64,000 bases of DNA from Paenibacillus marchantiae (GTDB taxonomy: Bacteria > Bacillota > Bacilli > Paenibacillales > Paenibacillaceae): positions 5,146,001-5,210,000 of the forward strand of contig NZ_CP118270.1 in NCBI RefSeq assembly GCF_028771845.1, read 5' to 3'. Position 1 is the stretch's first letter. Each line of letters starts with the position of its first letter. Both the position numbers and the translations under genes were made by a program. Positions 15,463-23,445 of the stretch are shown piece after piece. The notes beneath the pieces are model-generated. The model worked only from the letters and a program-made list of their open reading frames with translations. It was not told the DNA's origin and ran no database searches.

Positions 15463-16635
15463 TTATTCTTTAACCCTAATATCAGATTTTTTTCGCATAG
15501 ATAAAGATAATACTGCTGGAATGACTCCAAGCGCAACACCGATGGCCCCAATAAAACCAACGGCTTGAAGCGATATGTTTTCCACTACCATACCCCCAAT
15601 TACGGCACCAGCAGCCATCCCCAATTGTAAGATTGAAGTGTTCAAGCTCAAGACGATTCCCGAGGCTTTTGGTGCCATGGCAATCAAATATACCTGTTGG
15701 ACAGGACCTGTTGACCAGGCAAAAAAGGACCACAACATAAGTAAAGGAAACACGAGGTACACGGAAGTATGGGCGAATCCTGTGATTAAAAGCAAGATTC
15801 CGGAATGGAAAAGCAAGCCGCCAATCATTGTACGAGGGATACCCCATTTGTCTGCACCATAGCCGCCAACTTGGGAACCAAGAAGACTGGCAATACCGAA
15901 TGCAAAGAGCCCAACACTAATCATTCGGTCACTCATTCCAGTAATGTTCAGAAGGAATGGGGAGATATACGTGTAAACGATTGTATAACCCATTATCCAG
16001 AAAAATCCAATAGATAAGGCGATAGCGATTCGAGGCGTTTTAAGCAGGGATAGCTGTTCACGTAGGGGTACAGGAGTGTCTCCCTTAGACTTGGGAATTG
16101 TCAATAGAAGAACAAACATTGCGATTAAGCTGAGCACGCCGATCCCCGTGAAAATGAGCTTCCAATCATATGAACCAGCAATCACTCTTCCCAGTGGAAC
16201 ACCAAGAATAAGCGCAAGGTTAAAGCCTAAAAGAACTGTAGCAATTGCACTTCCTTGCTTGCCCTGTTGAGCGGTGTTGGCAGCTACGGTCAGGGCCACC
16301 ACCATAAATACACCCGTGCCAACAGCCAGTATAATTCTAGCTCCTAGCAGCATAGAGAAGCCAGTTGTTAAAATCGTGACTAGATTTCCTATGAAAAATA
16401 GCGTCAAAGCAGCCAGCATGAGCTTTCTTCGATCCATTTTTGCAGTCATTGCGATCAAAATTGGAGTGCCTATTGCGTAAGCAAGTGAATAGACAGTGAT
16501 GAGTTGACCAGCTGCTGCCAGTGTCACCCCGGTATCGCCTGCTACCCTATCCAATATACCTGAGATTACAAATTCAGATGTTCCTACCAAAAAACTGACC
16601 ATGGCCAGAACATAAATTTTCCAAGAATCTCTCAT
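15463..16635 (-). CDS. MFS transporter, arabinose-efflux/AraJ type
   Basis: About 390 residues with 12 hydrophobic helices, the loop motif AKMDRRKLM between helices 2 and 3 and the N-terminal FLVGTSEFVISGIL, typical of the DHA1 AraJ/YdhP/NepI branch of drug and metabolite exporters. It should export a small molecule using the proton gradient. ATG 16635 is chosen (GAGGG nine bases upstream); ATG 16656 is in frame but its site is too close. The promoter region holds the same 19-bp operator as the luciferase-like gene and the ArsR gene, so all three are probably one regulon. Substrate unknown. Confidence 0.88.
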   Translation of the reverse strand: MRDSWKIYVLAMVSFLVGTSEFVISGILDRVAGDTGVTLAAAGQLITVYSLAYAIGTPILIAMTAKMDRRKLMLAALTLFFIGNLVTILTTGFSMLLGARIILAVGTGVFMVVALTVAANTAQQGKQGSAIATVLLGFNLALILGVPLGRVIAGSYDWKLIFTGIGVLSLIAMFVLLLTIPKSKGDTPVPLREQLSLLKTPRIAIALSIGFFWIMGYTIVYTYISPFLLNITGMSDRMISVGLFAFGIASLLGSQVGGYGADKWGIPRTMIGGLLFHSGILLLITGFAHTSVYLVFPLLMLWSFFAWSTGPVQQVYLIAMAPKASGIVLSLNTSILQLGMAAGAVIGGMVVENISLQAVGFIGAIGVALGVIPAVLSLSMRKKSDIRVKE

Positions 16636-16661
16636 GATAAAATCCCTCACATTCATTTCCT

Positions 16662-16680
16662 CAGTTTTAGAACTGTCGAA
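16662..16680. promoter_or_regulatory. ArsR operator, MFS promoter
   Basis: CAGTTTTAGAACTGTCGAA matches the consensus CANTTYTAKAANTGTNGAA shared with 17802-17820 and 18153-18171. It lies in the 72-base gap before the MFS gene. Confidence 0.65.
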
Positions 16681-16728
16681 CTAAAGTTTAATATTGAGCT
16701 GTACATTATTGGCTTACATACAGTCCTC

Positions 16729-17775
16729 TTATTTGCTTGCTAGCTCCTTATGAACAATGGGTGCAACTTTTGTCCCGAGAAACTCGATCGTCCGCAGCAA
16801 TTCCAAATGAGACAGTGAACTGAAATCAACGTACATAAGGAAACGGGTCAAACTTAATTTCTTTTGTGCAAGCAGAATCTTCTCCGCCACATATTCTGGA
16901 TCTCCAACATATAGAGCACCACGCAGGTTGCAAGCTTCTTTGAACGTGTCGCGAGTGTAAGGTGCCCACCCTCGTTCTCGTCCAATCTTATTCATCTGTT
17001 CAGCCATAACGGGAAAGTAATTTTTAGCGGCTATTTCAAACGACTCCGCAATAAAACCATGGGAATGGGATGCAATCTGTAACTTGCTGGGATCATGTCC
17101 AGCTTTCTTGGCAGCTGCCTTATATAGCTCCACCAATGGTGCAAAACGTTCTGGCATTCCACCGATAATCGAGAAGATAACAGGAAGTCCTAACTTACCA
17201 GCTCGAACCGCCGACTCAGGACTGCCGCCAGTGGCTATCCATACTGGCAATGGGTCCTGCTCAGCACGGGGATATACGCCCATATTATTTATAGCTGGAC
17301 GATGTCCACCACTCCATTGCACCTTTTCATTAGCTCGTATTTTTAATAATAGTTCAAGTTTCTCTTCGTACAACTCTTCATAGTCGTTTAATTCATATCC
17401 AAATAGTGGAAACGATTCAACAAAAGAGCCACGTCCAGCCATGATCTCGGCTCGCCCTTTAGATAGAACGTCCAGTGTTGCGAAATCCTGATATACACGG
17501 ACAGGATCATCCGAAGAGAGCACTGTTACAGCGCTAGATAGCCGAATCCGCTTAGTTGTAGATGCTGCAGTCGCAAGAATGACCGCCGGTGATGAGCTTG
17601 TATAGTCGATTCGATGATGTTCTCCAATAGCATATACATCGAGCCCAACCTGATCAGCCAATTGAATTTCCTCGATCGCTTGTCGTAGCCTCTCGGCCGG
17701 GGATACACCACCATGTTCTGGATTTGTATGGAGAAAGGTGGTGATTCCCAGTTCCATGATTGACTTTTCTTTCAT
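16729..17775 (-). CDS. LLM class flavin-dependent oxidoreductase
   Basis: The protein (348 residues from ATG 17775) begins with MELGITTFLHTNPEHGG shortly after the start and has the bacterial luciferase-like TIM-barrel features: YAIGEHHRIDY near residue 50, RIRLSSAVTVLSSDDPVRV, and LPVWIATGGSPESAVRAG. These enzymes use FMN or F420 to oxidise small organic substrates; the EHHR region is typical of the YhbW/LuxA-like group 1 family. The ATG at 17781 is three bases from AGGAG, so 17775 fits better. It sits between the ArsR and MFS genes and carries its own copy of the shared operator, which suggests a detoxify-and-export cassette. Confidence 0.88.
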   Translation of the reverse strand: MKEKSIMELGITTFLHTNPEHGGVSPAERLRQAIEEIQLADQVGLDVYAIGEHHRIDYTSSSPAVILATAASTTKRIRLSSAVTVLSSDDPVRVYQDFATLDVLSKGRAEIMAGRGSFVESFPLFGYELNDYEELYEEKLELLLKIRANEKVQWSGGHRPAINNMGVYPRAEQDPLPVWIATGGSPESAVRAGKLGLPVIFSIIGGMPERFAPLVELYKAAAKKAGHDPSKLQIASHSHGFIAESFEIAAKNYFPVMAEQMNKIGRERGWAPYTRDTFKEACNLRGALYVGDPEYVAEKILLAQKKLSLTRFLMYVDFSSLSHLELLRTIEFLGTKVAPIVHKELASK

Positions 17776-17801
17776 TCTCATTCGCTCCTTTTTCAGTTCT
17801 T

Positions 17802-17820
17802 CACTTCTAGAAATGTCGAA
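17802..17820. promoter_or_regulatory. ArsR operator, luciferase-like gene promoter
   Basis: CACTTCTAGAAATGTCGAA contains the palindrome core CAnTTCTAGAAnTG. It fills most of the 62-base gap between the ArsR gene and the luciferase-like gene. Confidence 0.65.
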
Positions 17821-17837
17821 ATGATATTTAAAAAAAT

Positions 17838-18119
17838 TTACGCCAGCAAATAAGGCGCAAATTTCTCTGCCACTTCCTGATTAACACTATAGTGGACAAA
17901 TGATCCACTTTTAGATGAATTGATTAAGCCAGAGTCGGTTAATTGCTTCAGGTGGTGTGACAATGTTGAACCAGCAACGGTTTTTAGTCGTTCACCAATA
18001 GCTGTAAAACATTGATTACTCTCTTTGGCTAACATCACTGCGATTTTTAAACGTGTGGGTTCGCCTAAAGCTTTGTATACTTTGACCGCCTGAACCATTT
18101 CCAATTCGTTTTCAGCCAC
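17838..18119 (-). CDS. ArsR/SmtB family transcriptional repressor
   Basis: The 93-residue winged-helix protein has ALGEPTRLKIAVML and the recognition helix AGSTLSHHLKQLTDSGLI, then GSFVHYSVN of the wing. It lacks the metal-binding ELCVCDL motif of ArsR/CadC proteins (here ESNQCFTAIGERL), so it may sense an organic or redox signal instead of a metal. It starts with GTG 18119 after AAAGGAGAT. A 19-bp palindromic element occurs in its own promoter and in those of the next two genes on the strand, so it most likely represses all three and itself. Confidence 0.88.
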   Translation of the reverse strand: MAENELEMVQAVKVYKALGEPTRLKIAVMLAKESNQCFTAIGERLKTVAGSTLSHHLKQLTDSGLINSSKSGSFVHYSVNQEVAEKFAPYLLA

Positions 18120-18152
18120 TGGAAAATAATCTCCTTTCTAAGCGTTATTCCA

Positions 18153-18171
18153 CATTTCTATAAGTGTAGAA
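18153..18171. promoter_or_regulatory. ArsR operator, own promoter
   Basis: CATTTCTATAAGTGTAGAA matches the other two copies at most positions and contains TTCTA-6-TAGAA. Confidence 0.6.
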
Positions 18172-18219
18172 GTGATTATAGCACCCTATTGTTGAAATGT
18201 AAAGAGACTACATTATCGC

Positions 18220-18482
18220 TTAACCTGCCTGAAGAACAGATAGTGGGCCGTCGCCATGCTAACGCTCGTTAGCTTAACGAAAAGAAAGCTGACTTGATTA
18301 TATGGCTGTATCTGTATCATAAGCGTACTAATGGGGATTCACGGCACTTCATGCTTACAATTTCGGCTTATGGCAAACTTATGCTTACAATTACATTTAA
18401 AATATCACGAAAACACCAAAATTCTAAGCATTTTCTGACATACTTATGGATAAAATCTGATCCCTTTATGGGTTAAGTCTCA
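18220..18482. repeat. Intergenic repeat unit, copy A (~170-bp core 18315-18482)
   Basis: The core from 18315 to 18482 aligns with 22201-22370 in the same orientation at roughly 87 percent by eye, with a few short indels. Just before it, CTAACGCTCGTTAGCTTAACG resembles the ends of the 87-bp repeats. A perfect 10-bp stem GGGTTAAGTC/GACTTAACCC (18470-18479 with 18491-18500) overlaps its right end, and CATAAGTTTGCCA (18500-18512) is the inverse of a block at 18371-18383. No coding potential was seen. Confidence 0.75.
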
Positions 18483-18633
18483 TGTAGTACGACTTAACCC
18501 ATAAGTTTGCCATTTGGTAAACTCATGCTTCCAATACGTGATGTGCACTTCAGTATGAACTTGGAATCTTCACAAACAAATGGATAACTCAACGAAAAAT
18601 GAACAGTCTACAAACCTACAGACTTCTCATTGA

Positions 18634-18666
18634 TTATTAAACTAACGTTACTCGTTAGTTTAATAA
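18634..18666. repeat. Palindrome of the CGTTAG repeat family
   Basis: A perfect 14-bp inverted repeat (TTATTAAACTAACG and its complement) with a 5-base loop. CTAACGTTACTCGTTAG matches the right end of the 87-bp repeats. The stretch 18483-18787 holds no gene. Confidence 0.7.
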
Positions 18667-18787
18667 TCTAGTATATAAAGATTACACTGCTTCCTATCGT
18701 TCCATCTTTGTCCTTCGCATAATTCATCTCGTGTTCACAATTGTTTTACTTGCCCACATTACTTAAATTCATTAACTCGACAGATAC

Positions 18788-20092
18788 TTAATACGTCGCT
18801 TTTGGAGCAAACTGACCTTGATTCTTTAGCACAGAGTCAAAAAAACGAAGGATAAGTTCATTTTGAGTTTCAATCGCATAATACTTATCGATATCTGCTT
18901 TTCCACCTTGCAACAGGTCCGCCAATATAGGAGAGAATAAAGGTAGATCAGTCAAACTTAAATGTTTTGCGCCTTTAAAATGAACGGTGTATGCTCCTTT
19001 AAAATTTTCATTTGAAATTTTATTCGCGATATAAGAAGAGCTGCTGTCCAGCTGTACCCATACATCATCCGAATAAATGTTAAGAAGCGGAATTGTGTAA
19101 ACTTCGGATTTTACAGATAGTTCGTTCGCAGCTTCATCATACGAAAGTTCGCTAAAGAACGGAGCATCTATATTTACCACTGCGTCAATGTCATCGCGTT
19201 CTCTGCCCAGTGCTACGCTTGCCGCTCCACCCATAGAATGACCGAACACGCCTATTTTCTGTATATCGATTCTCTCATATACAGGATCTTTATTTTGCAC
19301 TGCTTGTTCTAGAATAGTATCCATGACAAAATCCATATCATCAGTTCGCAATGTTATCCATTTTTGAGTAAGCTCAAAATACTCACCAAGCGAATAAAAA
19401 CCTGCTTTATTTGCATTATTGACTTCTTGCATATACTCGGGGTTAACTGTCGCAATCTTTCTATCCTTGGAAATGGTATAAAAAGAATGATAAGGATGAT
19501 CAATGGAAACGACGACATAACCGTGGCTCGCAAGTTCTGTAAAGGTAGAAGTGTTGCTTGCTTTAATACCGAATGCTCCATGGGAGAACACAAGCAAAGG
19601 ATAGGTTCCGTCTGCCTTTTCAGGGTACCAAAATTCTACGTTAACAAACCGATTGTTTTCTCGATCCGTAAATTCTTCAATACGATTCATGTCCACATAG
19701 CTGTAAATGGCGGTGGCCACTGCATATGGACCTGTCACTTGCGGCAATTTATACTGTGGAAAAAGTAAAACCGGAACAAGAGTGACAACGATAGTCAGTG
19801 CTAGCAAAAGGAATTTTAAAATCGTAGAATAAACTTTGTAACCCGGAGTATGTGTTTGTTTGCGCAGGAGTGCAACCATTTCTTTGAAAGCTAATATAGA
19901 GAGCAAGCCTGCAAACAGCCCCCAAGTGTACTCCCATACGACGATTTTCCCTAAGATCAGCATTATGAATACTATAAATGTTGTGATTCTCATCCAACTC
20001 TTTATCTTGCTTTGGCTTTGCTTGGTTGCAATGGAATAAACGGCAATTGCAAGCTCAAAAACCAACATAACAATAAGTATTAAAATCTCCAT
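18788..20092 (-). CDS. Membrane-anchored alpha/beta hydrolase, PAF-acetylhydrolase-like
   Basis: About 434 residues. The N-terminal 125 residues contain four hydrophobic helices; then comes an alpha/beta-hydrolase domain with YPLLVFSHGAFG (oxyanion region), HGYVVVSIDHPYHSF and the nucleophile elbow GHSMGGAAS, and a late KHLSLTD that likely gives the His. This resembles platelet-activating-factor acetylhydrolase/dienelactone-hydrolase-like esterases. The catalytic domain probably faces outward. ATG 20092 is supported by GGAGGAGGAG upstream; a TTG at 20113 is in frame but unlikely. It lies 150 bases after the LytTR/DUF3021 pair on the same strand, so it may be their target. Confidence 0.82.
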   Translation of the reverse strand: MEILILIVMLVFELAIAVYSIATKQSQSKIKSWMRITTFIVFIMLILGKIVVWEYTWGLFAGLLSILAFKEMVALLRKQTHTPGYKVYSTILKFLLLALTIVVTLVPVLLFPQYKLPQVTGPYAVATAIYSYVDMNRIEEFTDRENNRFVNVEFWYPEKADGTYPLLVFSHGAFGIKASNTSTFTELASHGYVVVSIDHPYHSFYTISKDRKIATVNPEYMQEVNNANKAGFYSLGEYFELTQKWITLRTDDMDFVMDTILEQAVQNKDPVYERIDIQKIGVFGHSMGGAASVALGRERDDIDAVVNIDAPFFSELSYDEAANELSVKSEVYTIPLLNIYSDDVWVQLDSSSSYIANKISNENFKGAYTVHFKGAKHLSLTDLPLFSPILADLLQGGKADIDKYYAIETQNELILRFFDSVLKNQGQFAPKATY

Positions 20093-20242
20093 AAGTCTTC
20101 TCTCCTCCTCCAACTTTTTATGAGTTCATCATAAGAAATGGTAGAGGATGTGTATACGCATAAACGATAAGCTGTAGCTGAGGGCCACTAAGTTGTAAAA
20201 AACAACGCAATGAAGTGTACTACTCTGCGTTCTGTATACCTT

Positions 20243-20671
20243 CTAATTCTCGTTTTTAAATGTTTTTAATCTTTCATTAATCATTTGAGCTTCCTTTTTG
20301 TCGCTCCTATAGGCCAGCAGGCGAACGATCGCATATACTACGGCAATTTGCAAAGCCAATAATAATATACCGGAAGTGGTGTATACGAGATTCAATATGA
20401 CAGCGAGAGAAATTAAAACAGATTCCAGAAAGAGAAAATGAAAAACTACCCACAAGCGCATTTTATTCTCGCTAATCGAATGCGGCATATATAATATGCT
20501 TCCAGTTAAAGCACCCAGAAAAGAGAACGCCATAATTGTGAAAATCGTGTTTAACTCAAAACTAGAATCAGGAGTATAGATTTGCCGTAATATAGTGATG
20601 ATTATCATGATGGAGGCGAATATAATTAAGAAATCTCTGATCATTTCTTTGATGAGGCCAAAATACTTCAT
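20243..20671 (-). CDS. DUF3021 family membrane protein
   Basis: The 142-residue protein has four predicted transmembrane helices (about residues 13-30, 43-62, 72-92 and 98-118) and a charged tail (RSDKKEAQMINERL). Its size, topology and position 12 bases after a receiver-less LytTR protein match the DUF3021 partner of LytTR regulatory systems, where the membrane protein holds back or controls the DNA-binding protein. Function here is inferred from that arrangement. Confidence 0.8.
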   Translation of the reverse strand: MKYFGLIKEMIRDFLIIFASIMIIITILRQIYTPDSSFELNTIFTIMAFSFLGALTGSILYMPHSISENKMRLWVVFHFLFLESVLISLAVILNLVYTTSGILLLALQIAVVYAIVRLLAYRSDKKEAQMINERLKTFKNEN

Positions 20672-20683
20672 GTAGGTCCCCCT

Positions 20684-21130
20684 TTATAATCCAAGCATGT
20701 GTTTAAGCATGGGCACATACTGCCGTGATATGACTACCTTTTCCCCGTTATCCAATAATGCCTGAAAACGGCCGCTAATCGACGGATGAATACTGGTAAT
20801 CTTAGCTATATTTAGGACGGTGGATTTGGAGGCGCGAAAACAATGCTTTTCTCTGCATAGTTCCTCAAGTTCATAAAGCTTTTGTTTGACTTCATGAACG
20901 TTGTTCTTACCATACGCAAACACTCTGCCGTCAACAGCTTCAAAATAATAAATATCACTAAGTTTGATGCGGCTGATCTTATCCTCATGGTAACCAAGTA
21001 TAATGAGCGTTTCGGTTTTTATTTTATTAACGAGCTCATATATTTCTTCGTCTACTTGGTGACACCTGATGCGGATCTCCTCTTCTTCTGTATGGTCTAT
21101 AACTTCGATGAAAATTTCGATGAAAATCAC
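20684..21130 (-). CDS. LytTR DNA-binding regulator without receiver domain
   Basis: The 148-residue protein carries a LytTR domain at its C-terminus (DIYYFEAVDGRVFAYGK, CFRASKSTVLNIAKI, VISRQYVPMLKHML) and a short N-terminal beta-rich region, with no phospho-acceptor receiver. With the next gene it forms the LytTR/DUF3021 pair widespread in Firmicutes. The start is unclear: GTG 21130 is fused to the GAGGTG site itself, and a 12-base tandem repeat (ATTTTCATCGAA twice) follows. An ATC six bases after the site may be the true start, or the original start codon was altered by the duplication. Confidence 0.8.
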   Translation of the reverse strand: MIFIEIFIEVIDHTEEEEIRIRCHQVDEEIYELVNKIKTETLIILGYHEDKISRIKLSDIYYFEAVDGRVFAYGKNNVHEVKQKLYELEELCREKHCFRASKSTVLNIAKITSIHPSISGRFQALLDNGEKVVISRQYVPMLKHMLGL

Positions 21131-21418
21131 CTCAAAAACTCGAATTAAAACTTGTTAACGTTTATAACATGAATCATATATCCAAATAATCGGATAATCT
21201 TGATTTTCCACGCCATTCTAAATTAGAAGTAGGTCCTGGTGCTTGCGAACTTATCGGCGTCCAATAATGTCCCTATTACCTTAATTTTAAAGTGGTCCCT
21301 CCAGAAACAAATTGACATAACCCTATTATAATTTTTCGTGTTCCATTGATTCCTCCTCTTCGTTCAGGTTAATTACCCTTCATCTTACTGGAATGTAATA
21401 GCATAATCTATTTTATGC
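21131..21418. other. Intergenic region, possible IS21-like end
   Basis: On the reverse strand GGAGGGACCACTTTAAAATT and AATAGGGACATTATTGG (21258-21303) resemble the repeated GGGACCACTTTA-type ends of IS21-family elements. Upstream, a strong GAGGAGG site precedes an ATG that opens only six codons (MEHEKL). No transposase ORF is present. This is a weak similarity from memory of the family. Confidence 0.25.
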
Positions 21419-21505
21419 TAACCTGCCCGTTAGCTGAACAAAAGCAGCCGATCACATTGATCAGCTGCTTTCTTGGTATTATTGAGCTATCGTTTCCCGT
21501 TAGTT
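21419..21505 (+). repeat. 87-bp repeat, copy 2
   Basis: Identical to 15254-15340, 6,165 bases away, in the same orientation. It lies 12 bases before the stop of the nucleotide-binding protein gene (21518) and its hairpin may terminate that gene. Confidence 0.9.
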
Positions 21506-21517
21506 TAACAAGAATCG

Positions 21518-22075
21518 TTATAAAAAGAATCTATTTTTTATGATTTCAGCAACTTCACGAGCTTTGATTTTCGTATTGTTTATTCTCAAATAGTTTTCTT
21601 TTTTAATTTCTCCCTCTAATGAGTTCAATCGATGTTGCTCCATTGTCTGTTTTAGATCCTGTTCAGAGAATAGGATATCTCTCTTTGTCGGTTTATGTTC
21701 AAGTCTATGGGGAGTCTTGTTACGCTCTATTCTCTCCTCAAGATCGGCTTCAAGCTCAATAAAATAGACATCCGCATCTTGATCCTCAAATATTTTACAA
21801 ATTTTGTCGACGTAATCCCAGTCTCTCTGCAAATCGAATCCCCATACATATGTGAATATCATTCCATACATATTACTGGCGGCGGTCGCTTCAAATATAT
21901 CCTGACGAAATTTATCCGATAATCCCCACATTTCATTACTGAAGCCAAAATAAGGAGCCAGCAATTCTATCGTCATATGGTTGTGAAACAATTTTAAATC
22001 AGATATCATTTCCAGTTCATGCCCCACTGTCATTTTACCTACTGCCTGAGGACCAAATATCAAAACAAATTTCAT
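21518..22075 (-). CDS. P-loop kinase-like protein (AAA_33/shikimate-kinase-like)
   Basis: The 185-residue protein starts MKFVLIFGPQAVGKMTVG, a Walker A motif (GxxxxGKMT) at residues 8-16, with FHNHMTIELL and a LEADLEERIERNKTPHR lid-like region. It looks like a small nucleoside/metabolite kinase of the AAA_33 or chloramphenicol-phosphotransferase type, but the substrate is unknown. ATG 22075 fits the family start best; only a weak GTGATGAT site precedes it. It is flanked on both sides by members of the repeat family. Confidence 0.75.
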   Translation of the reverse strand: MKFVLIFGPQAVGKMTVGHELEMISDLKLFHNHMTIELLAPYFGFSNEMWGLSDKFRQDIFEATAASNMYGMIFTYVWGFDLQRDWDYVDKICKIFEDQDADVYFIELEADLEERIERNKTPHRLEHKPTKRDILFSEQDLKQTMEQHRLNSLEGEIKKENYLRINNTKIKAREVAEIIKNRFFL

Positions 22076-22134
22076 AATATCATCACTTTTCGAATTTATT
22101 TTAATAATAGTACCACAATTGGTCAAGTTTTATT

Positions 22135-22370
22135 GCACTAAACTGCTCGTTAGTTTAATGAAAAAGACAGCCGATTACTTACCGGCTGTCTATATTTAAT
22201 TATCATAAGTCGTCCTAATGGGGACTCACGGCAACTTTATGCTTACAATTTCGACTTATGGCAAACTTATGCTTCCAAATACATTTAAAATATCACGAAA
22301 ACACCAAATTTTAAGTATTTTCTGACATACATATGGGTAAATATCTGATCCCTTTATAAGTTAAGTCTCA
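22135..22370. repeat. Intergenic repeat unit, copy B
   Basis: CTCGTTAGTTTAATGAAAA leads into a hairpin GACAGCCG/CGGCTGTC (22167-22190) and then into the ~170-bp core 22201-22370 shared with 18315-18482. The same order (CGTTAG end, hairpin, long core) is seen at 18260-18482, which argues that they are copies of one element. Confidence 0.75.
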
Positions 22371-22428
22371 ATATACAGCGCAGTTTAGAATCATAACAAT
22401 ATTTTAAAACTACTGTTCTATTTACGCC

Positions 22429-23310
22429 TTACCAACCGCGGTTGGACATGCGCTCTTCTGGAGCCAATTTAGAAATTTCAATGCCTTTCATAGGGGCACC
22501 CAAGTTTTTGGATACTTCAGCAATCAGTTTGTAATCCGTGTAATGTGTTGTAGCTTCAACGATTGCACGAGCGAATTTCTCAGGGTTATCTGATTTGAAA
22601 ATACCTGATCCTACAAACACACCGTCTGCTCCCAGATGCATCATTAGTGCTGCGTCTGCCGGAGTGGCTACACCGCCTGCTGCAAAGTTAACGACTGGAA
22701 GTTTTCCATTTTCATGAACATCGCGCAGTAATTCATAAGCTACGCCCAGATTCTTGGCTTCAGCGTACAACTCATCCTTGGACATGTTTTTCACTTTGCG
22801 GATCTGGCTGTTAATCAGACGCATATGACGAACTGCCTCAACAATGTTGCCCGTTCCAGGCTCACCTTTTGTACGAATCATCGAAGCACCTTCGCCAATA
22901 CGACGCAGAGCTTCTCCCAAATCTTTGGCTCCACATACAAAAGGTACAGTGAATTCATGTTTATCGATATGGAATACTTCGTCTGCAGGCGTAAGAACTT
23001 CACTTTCATCGAGATAGTCCACACCTAGGGATTCAAGTACTTTGGCTTCTATGTAATGACCGATACGAGCCTTGGCCATAACCGGAATAGACACAACCTT
23101 CATAACCTCTTCCACGATGGTTGGGTCTGCCATGCGAGCTACACCACCGGCTGCGCGAATATCGGAGGGTACCCGTTCAAGAGCCATAACAGCTGTTGCC
23201 CCTGCTGCTTCAGCAATTTTAGCTTGTTCTGCATTCATGACGTCCATGATGACGCCGCCCTTTTGCATCTCAGCCATTCCTCTTTTTACACGATCTGTAC
23301 CTGTTTGCAT
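22429..23310 (-). CDS. pdxS: Pyridoxal 5'-phosphate synthase, lyase subunit PdxS
   Basis: The 293-residue TIM-barrel protein matches PdxS along its full length, with GGVIMDV (Asp near 23), the first catalytic Lys in VMAKARIGH (Lys 80) and the second in MIRTKGEPGTG (Lys 148). PdxS makes PLP from ribose 5-phosphate, glyceraldehyde 3-phosphate and ammonia supplied by the glutaminase PdxT, in a 12+12 complex. No pdxT follows; the next gene on the strand is an unrelated P-loop kinase. So PdxT must be encoded elsewhere, or this is a second copy using free ammonia. It diverges from a MocR-type regulator that probably controls it. An AGGAGGAAT site precedes ATG 23310. Confidence 0.97.
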   Translation of the reverse strand: MQTGTDRVKRGMAEMQKGGVIMDVMNAEQAKIAEAAGATAVMALERVPSDIRAAGGVARMADPTIVEEVMKVVSIPVMAKARIGHYIEAKVLESLGVDYLDESEVLTPADEVFHIDKHEFTVPFVCGAKDLGEALRRIGEGASMIRTKGEPGTGNIVEAVRHMRLINSQIRKVKNMSKDELYAEAKNLGVAYELLRDVHENGKLPVVNFAAGGVATPADAALMMHLGADGVFVGSGIFKSDNPEKFARAIVEATTHYTDYKLIAEVSKNLGAPMKGIEISKLAPEERMSNRGW

Positions 23311-23445
23311 GATTGTATTCCTCCTAATTAAATTTATTGTTTCACTTCAACCTATGATTTAGTATAGAATGAGAATGGACAACTAAAAAGATCCAATAAT
23401 TTCGGTTTTTATTGTACCACTTCTAAATTAAACTCTGGAGGGCAT

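Noticed and set aside
18294..18476. Rightward 60-codon ORF
   Set aside because: It lies fully inside the non-coding repeat unit, and the other copy at 22.2 kb does not keep the frame.
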